NCBI GenBank assembly: GCA_051746985.1
Contig: JBNJFP010000005.1
Span: 53,826 to 117,825, forward strand
DNA from: Fodinibius sp051746985
GTDB lineage: Bacteria; Bacteroidota; Rhodothermia; Balneolales; Balneolaceae
Length of the DNA stretch: 64,000 bases
Reading direction: 5' to 3'
The position numbers and the translations under genes are program-made. A model generated the notes under the pieces. It was not told the DNA's origin. It was given only the letters and a program-made list of their open reading frames with translations, and made no database searches. Positions 16,940 through 25,282 of this stretch are shown here, piece by piece (position 1 is the first letter of the stretch; each line of letters starts with the position of its first letter).

Positions 16940-19351
16940 TTACTTTTGTCGGATGGTTGTACCGTCCGAAATAAAGGATTGTGCCTTATCCAGGCTTGTA
17001 AAATAAAGCGTTGAAATATGTCGATGAAGGCGCCGAGTTGCTTCGGGGTGAGGATGTCCAAATTTATTTTGCCTGGCCAGTGAAACAATACCAATTTTTG
17101 GAGAAGTTAGTTTCAAAAGGTTTTCTGCGGAGCTGCTTTTGCTACCGTGGTGGCCTACTTTTAAAAGATCGGTATTAAGCAGATTAGGAAAGTTTTTGGC
17201 AAGGGTACGTTCTTGACGCTCCTCGGCATCACCCATAAAAAGAAATTCGGTTTCCCCGTAAATTAACTCCAGTATCAGCGATCGGTTATTGATGTTCGCT
17301 GGAGAGGCACTAGCCTCAGGCCCATAAACGAAAAATCGTAAGGCGGGATCGATATTTACCTGATCACCGGCCCTAAGCGCTTTTGTTGGGATATTCTTTT
17401 GGGCGGCTTTCTCACGGTAAGAAACATAAAGGTCTGAATCGTAATCGGTACCTGAATTATAGATGGTATCAACAGGGATGGTATTGATGATATCCATAAC
17501 GCCACCAATATGATCGGCGTGGGGATGGGAGAGAAATACCGCATCGAGCTTCTCTATTCCATTCTGTTTTAGGTGCGGGATGATGATATATTTGGCACTG
17601 TTGTAATCGGGTTGCCATCGTCCCACGTCAATTAGAAAGTGCTTGTTATTCGGGGTTGTAACGAGCGCTGCATCACCCTGGCCGACGTCAAAATAGGTTA
17701 CCTGTAATGGTGCCGGTTTTATTTTTTGGATGAGCCAATGGCCTTGGTACAGGCAGCAGGTTGCCAGAAAGACGATCAGTAGTTTCCAGCGAAGCTTTGG
17801 GATTGTCAATGATGCAATAAGAAAAATAGCTGACACCCACATCCCAAAAAACAGGGGGCTGCTAATATGAACCTGTATCCAGCTCCACGGCAGGGCGGCT
17901 GCAAATTCAACAAAGTGATTGAGGTATTGCAGGAATAGATCGATGGGGTAGTTAAGCGTTTGGGCATAGCTTGGGGCAAATGGGAAAACGAAAAGCAGTG
18001 CCAGTGCTAAGGGTACGGCGATCCCCAGAAAGGGGATGACAAAAGCATTGGCAAGCGGACCGACGAGAGAAAATTCACCGAAGTAATAGGCCAGCAAAGG
18101 AAATAGGCCAACTTGCACAATGAAGGAAATGATGATAATCATGATGGGTTCACCGTACCATTTAAAACGAATCCAGTTGGGGAGCCAGTGCTCGATGACT
18201 GGAGTTACAAGCAGAATCACATAGACGGCGCCGAAAGATAACTGGAATCCAATGGAAAAAAGATCCGATGGATTGATCAGTAGAATAATGAGTGCTGCTA
18301 CGGCCGTTAGATTTTTAGAATCACGAACTTTATGAAACAGCTTGCCGTAGGCTAATAAAATGCCCACCAGGGAGGCACGGGTTACCGAGGGTGAAAAATC
18401 TGTGAGACCGGCATATATAAACAGCACCAACACAAGTAACGTAATGCCAATTTGTTTGCCATATTTAAAGGTCCAGAATAAGGGAATGAGCAACCAGAAG
18501 GGAAAAAGAAGAAAACCAACGTGCAGTCCTGAAACGGCCATGATGTGTGACAGTCCCGAACGGGAAAATGATATTTTGTCTTCGCGGGCAAGCTCGTTTT
18601 TATATCCGATAAGTAGGGCCTTGGCCAGCGATGCGTTTTCCTTACTGAAATTGTGGTCAATGGCGTCAATGACGTGGCGCCGCAAGTAACTCCATCGCCA
18701 GGGATTCTTGTTTTCAGCAATAGATCGAATTTCTTGCATCCCTACCTGGCTGTAGATGTTCTGGGAGGCTAAATACGTTTTATAGTCGAACTGTGAGGGA
18801 TTGCGTTTTTCTTCCAGCGGATATACCGTCGCTTTAAATGTGATGTGGTTTCCCAACGCGAGCTCGTGGGGTACGGATAAATCATCAGGATTTAAAACAG
18901 CACGAAGCTGGTAGGATTTCTTCCAACTCAGCCTTTCTGGGAATACCGTGGAATCTACGGCGACATCAACCTGAAGCTTACCGGTGCTGGTGTGTTTGAT
19001 TTGCTGGATATCCCCCGAAAAAGTGAGCTCATCCCAGGTGTAGGTATTTATTACCTGCCCGTGGTGGGGCTCGGATCGGTAATCCCAAAGCGAATGCCAG
19101 GTGCCACCAAAGCAAACAATAAGAGCTAAATAGGCAACAATGGTAGTGCTATACAAGGCGCCGTGCAGCGACCGCTGGTAGAACAGTTCAGCCGTCAAAT
19201 AGGTGAGTCCACAAATCCCAAAGAACAGTAACCATACAGTGATGGAGGGATCAAGCTGATAATCGATAATAATGCCTGCTGCCAATAGCACTGCTAATCG
19301 TACAGCGGGATACGAGGCGAAAGGGAATTGATATGTCTGATGACTACTCAC
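16940..19351 (-). CDS. comEC: ComEC/Rec2 DNA-uptake channel protein
   Basis: 803 aa polytopic inner-membrane protein. An N-terminal pair of membrane segments is followed by the soluble OB-like DUF4131 domain (~100-220). The Competence channel domain has many membrane helices (~235-510; signature SGLSHIMAVSGLHVGFLL). The C-terminal metallo-beta-lactamase-like domain starts with FDVGQGDAALVTTP and carries the metal motif LSHPHADHIGG and GHHGSKSSS. It is expected to transport single-stranded DNA in natural transformation, so the host is potentially competent. No other com genes are nearby. Confidence 0.95.
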   Translation of the reverse strand: MSSHQTYQFPFASYPAVRLAVLLAAGIIIDYQLDPSITVWLLFFGICGLTYLTAELFYQRSLHGALYSTTIVAYLALIVCFGGTWHSLWDYRSEPHHGQVINTYTWDELTFSGDIQQIKHTSTGKLQVDVAVDSTVFPERLSWKKSYQLRAVLNPDDLSVPHELALGNHITFKATVYPLEEKRNPSQFDYKTYLASQNIYSQVGMQEIRSIAENKNPWRWSYLRRHVIDAIDHNFSKENASLAKALLIGYKNELAREDKISFSRSGLSHIMAVSGLHVGFLLFPFWLLIPLFWTFKYGKQIGITLLVLVLFIYAGLTDFSPSVTRASLVGILLAYGKLFHKVRDSKNLTAVAALIILLINPSDLFSIGFQLSFGAVYVILLVTPVIEHWLPNWIRFKWYGEPIMIIIISFIVQVGLFPLLAYYFGEFSLVGPLANAFVIPFLGIAVPLALALLFVFPFAPSYAQTLNYPIDLFLQYLNHFVEFAAALPWSWIQVHISSPLFFGMWVSAIFLIASLTIPKLRWKLLIVFLATCCLYQGHWLIQKIKPAPLQVTYFDVGQGDAALVTTPNNKHFLIDVGRWQPDYNSAKYIIIPHLKQNGIEKLDAVFLSHPHADHIGGVMDIINTIPVDTIYNSGTDYDSDLYVSYREKAAQKNIPTKALRAGDQVNIDPALRFFVYGPEASASPANINNRSLILELIYGETEFLFMGDAEERQERTLAKNFPNLLNTDLLKVGHHGSKSSSAENLLKLTSPKIGIVSLARQNKFGHPHPEATRRLHRHISTLYFTSLDKAQSFISDGTTIRQK

Positions 19352-19476
19352 ATTAGTAAGATCAGCGGCGCGGCAAAACCTTACGTATTAAATATTGTTA
19401 GAAACAAACGCGCGACTTTGAAATGGTAAATACGGTGCTTATAATTTTGCGAATGTAAACTTAAAGGAAATATGGT

Positions 19477-20520
19477 ATGGGGATTATGAGGAAAGTTATT
19501 GGATTAGTGATGATTGCGTTGGTAGCGATAGGGTGCGCGCAATCTGATGCACAGCAGGAACAGCAACAAAAAGATTGGGCCTTGGCACTGCATGGTGGAG
19601 CGGGAGCTATTTCTGAGGATCGTCCCGATTCGGTAAAGCAGGCCTATTTTGAGGATTTGGATGAGGCACTAACTATTGGCGAAGAGGTGTTGGATGATGG
19701 AGGTTCTGCCCAAGATGCTGTACAGAAGGTGATTAATTATTTGGAGGATAACCCCAAATTTAACGCGGGTAAAGGTGCGGTGTTTACGCATGACGGAGAG
19801 CATGAGCTTGACGCCGCTTTTATGGTAGGGAATACGCGGGAAGCTGGTGCCATTACCGGCGTTAAGACGGTAAAGAACCCGATTACGCTGGCCCGTAAGG
19901 TAATGGAAACATCGGAGCATGTGATGTTTGCTACCGAGGGAGCCGAACAATATGCTGATGAGATGGATGTGGAGCGGGTGGACCCAGACTACTTTTATAC
20001 CGAATCCCGATACGAAGCGCTGCAGCGTGCCCTGGAACAAGAGGAGGAAGAAAATGATGGGCAGTCCAGCCTAATCCAAAGGGAAGATAAAACGGCGCTC
20101 TATGCCGATGGTGAAAAGTATGGCACGGTAGGAGCCGTAGCTGTTGATAAGGATGGTGAAATTGTTGCCGGTACTTCAACAGGCGGCATGACTAATAAAA
20201 AATTTGGTCGCGTGGGTGATGTGCCTATTATTGGCAGTGGAACGTATGCCAGTGATGTGGTGGCGGTATCGATGACTGGATGGGGCGAAAAAATTATGCG
20301 AGCCGTATCGGGACATACGGTGAGTTCGTATATGAAATATAAGTCGGCCACGCTGGACGAAGCCGGAGACTACTTGCTGAATGAGATTTTAGAGCCCGGT
20401 GATGCAGGGATGATTGCGGTCGATAAATATGGAAATATCTATACCGATATGAATACCAATGGAATGTTTCGCGGTAGTTCTGACTCGGAAGGCAACCGAG
20501 AGGTGGCAATTTGGGATTAG
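19477..20520 (+). CDS. Isoaspartyl peptidase / L-asparaginase (Ntn-hydrolase), lipoprotein form
   Basis: 347 aa plant-type asparaginase (glycosylasparaginase superfamily). An AAAGGAA Shine-Dalgarno 7-8 bases before the ATG at 19477 supports this start; a second ATG lies at 19486. An N-terminal hydrophobic signal ends in a lipobox-like VAIGC, so the enzyme is probably a periplasmic lipoprotein. Conserved blocks: LHGGAGA at the N-terminus, FNAGKGAVFT, and the autoproteolytic site before the nucleophile Thr in KYGTVGAVAVD. GTSTGGMTNKKFGRVGD follows it. It cleaves beta-aspartyl dipeptides or asparagine. Monocistronic with a terminator downstream. Confidence 0.93.
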   Translation: MGIMRKVIGLVMIALVAIGCAQSDAQQEQQQKDWALALHGGAGAISEDRPDSVKQAYFEDLDEALTIGEEVLDDGGSAQDAVQKVINYLEDNPKFNAGKGAVFTHDGEHELDAAFMVGNTREAGAITGVKTVKNPITLARKVMETSEHVMFATEGAEQYADEMDVERVDPDYFYTESRYEALQRALEQEEEENDGQSSLIQREDKTALYADGEKYGTVGAVAVDKDGEIVAGTSTGGMTNKKFGRVGDVPIIGSGTYASDVVAVSMTGWGEKIMRAVSGHTVSSYMKYKSATLDEAGDYLLNEILEPGDAGMIAVDKYGNIYTDMNTNGMFRGSSDSEGNREVAIWD

Positions 20521-20525
20521 GCTTT

Positions 20526-20582
20526 TGAAGTGCTGAAGTTGTTTAATTTGAGTTTTAGAAAGGACACTTCAGCACTTTTTAA
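20526..20582. terminator. Bidirectional terminator, long stem
   Basis: AAGTGCTGAAGT (20528-20539) pairs perfectly with ACTTCAGCACTT (20566-20577) over a 26-nt loop and is followed by TTT. It lies between the convergent asparaginase gene and the acidic hypothetical gene. Confidence 0.8.
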
Positions 20583-21346
20583 ATCCCATTATAAAACTGT
20601 TCGCGTAGCTCTTGGATGTAAATGCCAATCTCGTTTCTGAGCGTAAATAATTGCTCGTGGAAGTAGAAGTACTGCTTTTTGGTGATATAGGGACTTCCTT
20701 TTAAATCCCGTTGTAAGACAATGAGGGCGTCATTGGCGCAGTACAATGCCTTCTTGGTATAGGCGATATTTCCGCCCAGAAACTCCTCGTCAAATCCGAA
20801 CGAATAACCCCCTGCGATTTTTGCTCCAATCTTTAAGACATTGCCTACAAAATCATTAAAGTCAGAGGTTATCTTTTTGGGATTCATGGACTCTGCCCAT
20901 TGCAGAATGGAGGCCGAAAGCGTTCGGGATTGATCGTAAATATATAACGTATCGATGGATCCGGTGTTTGACATCGCAAAATCTTCGCTCAGCTCTTTCC
21001 ATTCTTCGCCGGCGTCATAATCATCATCGAGAAAGAAGTCCTCATCCAGCTCATCGAACAGAAAATCATCCCACTCTTCTTCGCCTTCATCATCGTCGTC
21101 GATTTCTTCATCATCTTCACCGGGGAAATAGGCCTCGTCTATAAGCAGTTCTTCTTCGATAAAGGCATCTACGGCATCAAATTCATCGGAGCTTTCTTGC
21201 AGAAGTTTTAGCCACCGGGGTATGTTATTGGGGTGGTCGGGGATAATGAATTTTCTGAGATGGGTGCTTTTTCGTTCAACTTCATTCAGGTGAGTCTCCC
21301 ATTGGTACTCATCCCAAATATTATCGTTAAAATCACCGTTATACAT
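20579..21346 (-). CDS. Acidic hypothetical protein
   Basis: 255 aa; not recognised. No signal peptide or membrane segment. Residues ~70-120 form a very acidic block (EDDEEIDDDDEGEEEWDD). The flanking parts look like ordinary folded helical protein: an aromatic-rich N-terminus and a C-terminal half with QYFYFHEQLFTLRNEIGIYI. It shares a terminator with the asparaginase gene and lies 143 bases downstream of the TonB-C lipoprotein gene on the same strand. Coding is supported by length and by codon use like its neighbours. Function unknown. Confidence 0.7.
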   Translation of the reverse strand: MYNGDFNDNIWDEYQWETHLNEVERKSTHLRKFIIPDHPNNIPRWLKLLQESSDEFDAVDAFIEEELLIDEAYFPGEDDEEIDDDDEGEEEWDDFLFDELDEDFFLDDDYDAGEEWKELSEDFAMSNTGSIDTLYIYDQSRTLSASILQWAESMNPKKITSDFNDFVGNVLKIGAKIAGGYSFGFDEEFLGGNIAYTKKALYCANDALIVLQRDLKGSPYITKKQYFYFHEQLFTLRNEIGIYIQELREQFYNGI

Positions 21347-21489
21347 AAGGGTTTAATTTGGTGATAAGGTTGTATGGCAGCTTCTTTGCATAAAAGAAAC
21401 TACCGTAAAATAACGTTTTTCACTTTAAAATTGATATACTTTTTGGTAGGAAGTGTAATTTTAATATTTCGTCAATGGGCTCGTAACAC

Positions 21490-21903
21490 TTACAAGTTAA
21501 ATACGATGGGAATGGTAACATACGTATTTACGGGTTCTTCATTTCGTTTGCCCGGGACAAATTGCACTCTGCGCAGGGCATCCTCAGCTGCTTCTTCAAA
21601 GCCATATTGGGTTTCTTTATCAAACGAAATTTCTTCTAATTTTCCCTCTTTATTTACCAGTACGTTTGCTTTTAATTCAGCCTCTACCCCTTCTTCAAAC
21701 GCTTTTTGGGGATATTCGAGGTTATTATACAGCGCTTCCATGCCCCCAACAATAGCGGGTTTTGTTTCGGTAACAACATTCACTTCTTCATTCGATACTT
21801 CGGGCGGTGGTTGAGTTTTTTCGGTAGTACTGCAGCTGCTTACCATGACAGCGCCAAGGGCCAGCAGTAAAAAAAGTGATATATCAGAGAGTTGGAAAAA
21901 CAT
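21490..21903 (-). CDS. TonB C-terminal-domain lipoprotein
   Basis: 137 aa. A hydrophobic N-terminus ends in the lipobox VSSC (around residue 24), then a Pro/Glu linker. The C-terminal ~85 residues match the TonB C-terminal fold (GGMEALYNNLEYPQKAFEEGVE, then FVPGKRNEEPVNTYVTIPIVF). A classical TonB keeps a transmembrane helix that contacts ExbB/ExbD; here the helix appears to be a cleaved lipoprotein signal, so energy transduction is doubtful. It may be a stand-alone periplasmic TonB-C domain. It starts 24 bases after the end of the purine nucleoside phosphorylase gene and is probably in its operon. Confidence 0.8.
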   Translation of the reverse strand: MFFQLSDISLFLLLALGAVMVSSCSTTEKTQPPPEVSNEEVNVVTETKPAIVGGMEALYNNLEYPQKAFEEGVEAELKANVLVNKEGKLEEISFDKETQYGFEEAAEDALRRVQFVPGKRNEEPVNTYVTIPIVFNL

Positions 21904-21927
21904 GAGGTTTTCCGAATTTAAGACGAC

Positions 21928-22764
21928 TTAGAGTTCTTCTAAAACGCCCGTGATGATTTTTGTCATTTTAGGTTCCGCTTCTCCTGCCGCCTCAAGCACC
22001 TTGTCAATATCTACCGGTTCAAGTGCATCGGGAAAACACTCATCAGTAATGATGGAAAGCCCCAGCACATCCATGCTCATGTGCACAGCTGCGATGACTT
22101 CTGGCACGGTGCTCATGCCTACTACATCGGAGCCAATATTTCGCAAGAAACGATACTCGGCTTTGGTTTCCATCGTTGGTCCGCTAAGGGCTAAATAAAC
22201 ACCTTCGTGCATTTTTATGCCCTTTTGAAGAGCTACTGTTTCGGCAACGTTGCGTAGGCGCTGGGTATAGGGGTCGCTCATATCTGGGAACCGTGGGCCA
22301 AGTTCATCATCATTTGGGCCTATAAGAGGATTATCCCCCAACATGTTAATGTGATCATTAATCAACATGATTTCCCCACGCGAATAATTTGGGTTCATTC
22401 CACCACAGGCATTGCTCACTATTAGGGTTTCGGGGCCCAGGGCATTGAGCACACGTAGCGGAAAGGCAATTTCTTGCATGCTGTAGCCTTCATAATAGTG
22501 AAAGCGTCCCTGCATGGCTACTACTTTTTTACCGCTAAGGGATCCGAACAGCAACTGCCCCGCATGACTTTCAACAGTTGAAACCGGAAAATGTGGAATG
22601 TCACTATAGCTGATGCTATCAGTGATGGTGATTTCATGGGCCAGCCCACCAAGTCCCGTCCCCAAAATGATTAGGTAGTCGGGTTGTTCATTTGTTTGAT
22701 CGGTAATATAGGAGAGTGCTTCCTGGCGCTTAGTTCTGAATTCTTCTACGGTTTCGTAAGCCAT
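21928..22764 (-). CDS. punA: Purine nucleoside phosphorylase, PNP-I trimeric type
   Basis: 278 aa. It phosphorolyses inosine and guanosine in purine salvage. Motifs: phosphate loop ILGTGLGGLAHEI (~32-44), SHAGQLLFG, MQGRFHYYEGY, and base-binding NACGGMNPNY. GPTMETKAEYRFLRNIGSDV precedes MSTVPEVI. This fits the low-molecular-mass trimeric class (PunA/PNP), not hexameric DeoD. It is 126 bases downstream of divIVA on the same strand and 24 bases before the TonB-C lipoprotein gene. Confidence 0.95.
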   Translation of the reverse strand: MAYETVEEFRTKRQEALSYITDQTNEQPDYLIILGTGLGGLAHEITITDSISYSDIPHFPVSTVESHAGQLLFGSLSGKKVVAMQGRFHYYEGYSMQEIAFPLRVLNALGPETLIVSNACGGMNPNYSRGEIMLINDHINMLGDNPLIGPNDDELGPRFPDMSDPYTQRLRNVAETVALQKGIKMHEGVYLALSGPTMETKAEYRFLRNIGSDVVGMSTVPEVIAAVHMSMDVLGLSIITDECFPDALEPVDIDKVLEAAGEAEPKMTKIITGVLEEL

Positions 22765-22890
22765 AAATAGAAATAGTTAAAGGGTAACGCTGAAAAAAGA
22801 AAATAAAAAATGGAATGGAGATAGGAAATCTTATATAACCGTTAAGCAGGTAGAGGTCATTTATACTTTTAAAAGGGACTTGAACTACCT

Positions 22891-23517
22891 TTAATCCAAT
22901 TCGTCAATAAGGTCGTCGATATCTTCAGATCCCGGGGGCATTGGCTGATTATCGTCATCCAATTCATTATCCTTATCGTCAAACAGGGCCTTTCGGCGTC
23001 GTTTGGTTTGCTCATTTAGCTTTTTTGAGAATTGTTCGTCATTGGCAGGTAGATCAAAAAGAGCCGCCTCGTCTTTTGAAAACTGTTCGACGGATTCCTG
23101 AGCCATTTCCAGATAGGAACGGATGCCGCCAATAATTTCTTTGCGGCGATCGAGCAGACGGATGATACTTTGCCGAACCTGTTGGCGTTGCTGAGTGGCC
23201 TCGCGAATAATTGATTCGGCTTCCATTTCGGCCTTCTCAATTTTGTTACGGGCATCTTTTTTAGCACCTGTTAGCTTTTGCTCAGCCGATTCTTTGGCTG
23301 TTTGCAGCGTCTCATGTAGCGCTTCTTCGACACGTTCGTAATGTTTTAGTTTTTCTTCGAGATCATCAATACGTTTTTCGAGCTCTCGATTTTTGGCTAC
23401 TAAGTGTTCCCACTCATTGGATACCAGATTTAAAAAAGCCTTTACTTCCTCTTTGTCGTAGCCGCGCAACGACTTTTCAAATTCCTGTTGTTTTATTTCC
23501 AGAGCGGTAAGTTTCAT
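22891..23517 (-). CDS. divIVA: DivIVA-family coiled-coil protein
   Basis: 208 aa. The N-terminal DivIVA lipid-binding segment is recognisable (LTALEIKQQEFEKSLRGYD, then EEVKAFLNLVSNEW), followed by a long coiled coil (~35-135) and an acidic, Pro-containing tail. DivIVA proteins bind curved membrane at septa or poles and recruit division or envelope enzymes. The gene follows two small membrane coiled-coil genes and yggS in the same direction. In Firmicutes yggS (ylmE), sepF and ylmG also precede divIVA, which supports a division/envelope role here by inference. Confidence 0.9.
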   Translation of the reverse strand: MKLTALEIKQQEFEKSLRGYDKEEVKAFLNLVSNEWEHLVAKNRELEKRIDDLEEKLKHYERVEEALHETLQTAKESAEQKLTGAKKDARNKIEKAEMEAESIIREATQQRQQVRQSIIRLLDRRKEIIGGIRSYLEMAQESVEQFSKDEAALFDLPANDEQFSKKLNEQTKRRRKALFDDKDNELDDDNQPMPPGSEDIDDLIDELD

Positions 23518-23560
23518 AATGTTAAGCCCTTGCTAATTGTAAAAAAGATAATTTAACCTA

Positions 23561-23941
23561 TTATTCCCTCAGCATGTTCCGCAAATTGCTGTTTTGCTCA
23601 CTGCTTGTTGATTTAGAAGAAGTCTGTTCCGTGTGATCAATTTCTATACTTTGTTTGGAGGCATCAATTTGTTTTTTGGATGACTGCTCCTGCGATTCTT
23701 CATGAAGATCACCATCATCAGCAGCAATAATGGCCTCCAGATTTTTAATACGACGCTGTGTATCTCTTTTGTGATCCATAAACGCTCGTGCAAGCTTATC
23801 AAATTCCTCTTCAGGAATGCCACTTTTATTGCGGTCAATCCATGCTTTGATTAGTCCAAATGTTTTAGCTGCCAAATACCCAACCAGTGCAAATGCACCA
23901 ATGGCGCCAACGAGCGCCACAACCATTTCTTCAAAACTCAT
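23561..23941 (-). CDS. Small membrane coiled-coil protein, PspB-like (second of pair)
   Basis: 126 aa. One membrane helix near the N-terminus (VVALVGAIGAFALVGYLAA, ~8-26), a basic stretch, then a helix FDKLARAFMDHKRDTQRRIKN ending in LEAIIAADD, and a polar low-complexity tail. The TM–helix–RIxxLEAI order resembles phage-shock PspB, and the same LEAI block occurs in the preceding gene. Its start overlaps that gene's stop by 4 bases (ATGA), so translation is coupled. DivIVA follows 43 bases later. Family assignment is tentative; the paralogy with its neighbour is seen directly. Confidence 0.75.
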   Translation of the reverse strand: MSFEEMVVALVGAIGAFALVGYLAAKTFGLIKAWIDRNKSGIPEEEFDKLARAFMDHKRDTQRRIKNLEAIIAADDGDLHEESQEQSSKKQIDASKQSIEIDHTEQTSSKSTSSEQNSNLRNMLRE

Positions 23942-24255
23942 GACTTATCTCTTTTCTTTTTTGTAAGATTCGAAACTTCACGTTCATTTGCTTCAGCGGT
24001 AGAAGATTCATCAATTTCAATCTCTTCCATTCCGCGTCCGGCTCCGGTAGAAAATTCATCAGGTTCCCCGGCCGCAATGGCTTCCAGATTTTCAATTCTG
24101 CTCTTTAGAGAATTAACCAGTTTCCGAAGGTCTTCGACCTCCTCTTCATTTTGCTGGCTACGGTTCATCATCTTCATTTTATTTTTTTGATACTCGATGA
24201 TAAAAGCCCCAATTATTGCCACCAGAGGAATGAGAGCCCAGATCCATGCTGCCAT
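23938..24255 (-). CDS. Small membrane coiled-coil protein, PspB-like (first of pair)
   Basis: 105 aa. The N-terminal membrane helix (IWALIPLVAIIGAFIIEY) is followed by a coiled coil (EEVEDLRKLVNSLKSRIEN then LEAIAAGE) and an acidic-then-basic tail. Size, topology and the RIxxLEAI motif recall PspB. It lies 78 bases downstream of yggS and overlaps the next gene by 4 bases. In the comparable Firmicutes cluster this position is held by sepF and ylmG; neither family is seen here. Function unknown; an envelope-stress or division scaffold is the best guess. Confidence 0.75.
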   Translation of the reverse strand: MAAWIWALIPLVAIIGAFIIEYQKNKMKMMNRSQQNEEEVEDLRKLVNSLKSRIENLEAIAAGEPDEFSTGAGRGMEEIEIDESSTAEANEREVSNLTKKKRDKS

Positions 24256-24333
24256 AATAAATAGATTTTTTGTTACCGTTATTAATGTACTAAATCTCAG
24301 AGAGATTGAAACATTTTATAACGATAATTTACG

Positions 24334-25038
24334 TCAGTAGTTGCGTTCTCCAAAAATGGCACGTCCAACTCTAACCATAGTAGAACCTTCCGCGATGGCA
24401 ATTTCCATATCGTTGGTCATACCCATTGAAAGCTCGTCAAGTGTTACATTTTCTGATTCAAGGTTGCGGTGTTCATCCCGTACTTTTTTAAGCAGTTGAA
24501 ATTCGGGACGTACTTTCTCTGTTTCTTCGGGATCTACAAACGTAGCCATACCCATGAGTCCACGGACCCGTACATGTTCGAGACCTTGTGCATAGGTTAA
24601 AATATCTTTTAAATCTTCGGGCTGGCACCCGCTTTTTTGGTCTTCTCCACTAATGTTGATTTGAATTAACGTATTGATGACACGATCTATTCTGGAAGCT
24701 CGTTTTTCAATTTCACGCAAGTACTTCGATTTTTCAATGGAGTGAATCCAGTTAACCCGTTCAACCATATATTTTATTTTATTGGTTTGCAGGTTCCCGA
24801 CCATATGCCACTGGATGTCGGGATTTTCATAGCCGTCCATCTTATCTTGCAGCTCCCTTGCCCGGTTTTCCCCAAAATGAATTAGTCCGCAATCAAAAGC
24901 CGTTTCGATATCTTCAATTGGCTTGGTTTTGCTTACCGCTACCAACGTAATTTCATCGGGATCTCGACCCGTTTGCTGGCAAGCATTTTCAATGCGTCGC
25001 TGTACCTTTTTTATGTTTTCACAGATATGTTTGGCCAT
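24334..25038 (-). CDS. yggS: YggS-family pyridoxal-phosphate homeostasis protein
   Basis: 234 aa, normal for PLPBP/YggS. An alanine-racemase-like TIM barrel that binds PLP: LVAVSKTKP holds the PLP Lys (~36-38), with HFGENRARELQDK, WHMVGNLQTNK and MGMTNDMEIAIAEGSTMVRVG (phosphate site). It has no known catalytic activity but affects vitamin B6 and amino-acid balance. First gene of the minus-strand yggS–two membrane proteins–divIVA group. Confidence 0.95.
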   Translation of the reverse strand: MAKHICENIKKVQRRIENACQQTGRDPDEITLVAVSKTKPIEDIETAFDCGLIHFGENRARELQDKMDGYENPDIQWHMVGNLQTNKIKYMVERVNWIHSIEKSKYLREIEKRASRIDRVINTLIQINISGEDQKSGCQPEDLKDILTYAQGLEHVRVRGLMGMATFVDPEETEKVRPEFQLLKKVRDEHRNLESENVTLDELSMGMTNDMEIAIAEGSTMVRVGRAIFGERNY

Positions 25039-25282
25039 AGAAAAATTGTAGATTTAGAATCGGTTACAAGGATAATATGTAATGATAAACGCAAGGGTAA
25101 CCCATAAAAATAAGCTTTTAAGAAAGGTATTAAAATGGTATTTTGTGAGTCTGAATTAAAGAATTGAATGCAAATTGATAGTTGACACGCTGAGTATTTT
25201 TTATTTCGACGCTGATATATTTTTACAAAGCCTCAAGTGCTGTAAATTCCAAACTTTAAAGCACGGAGGCCGGTAGCCCAAC

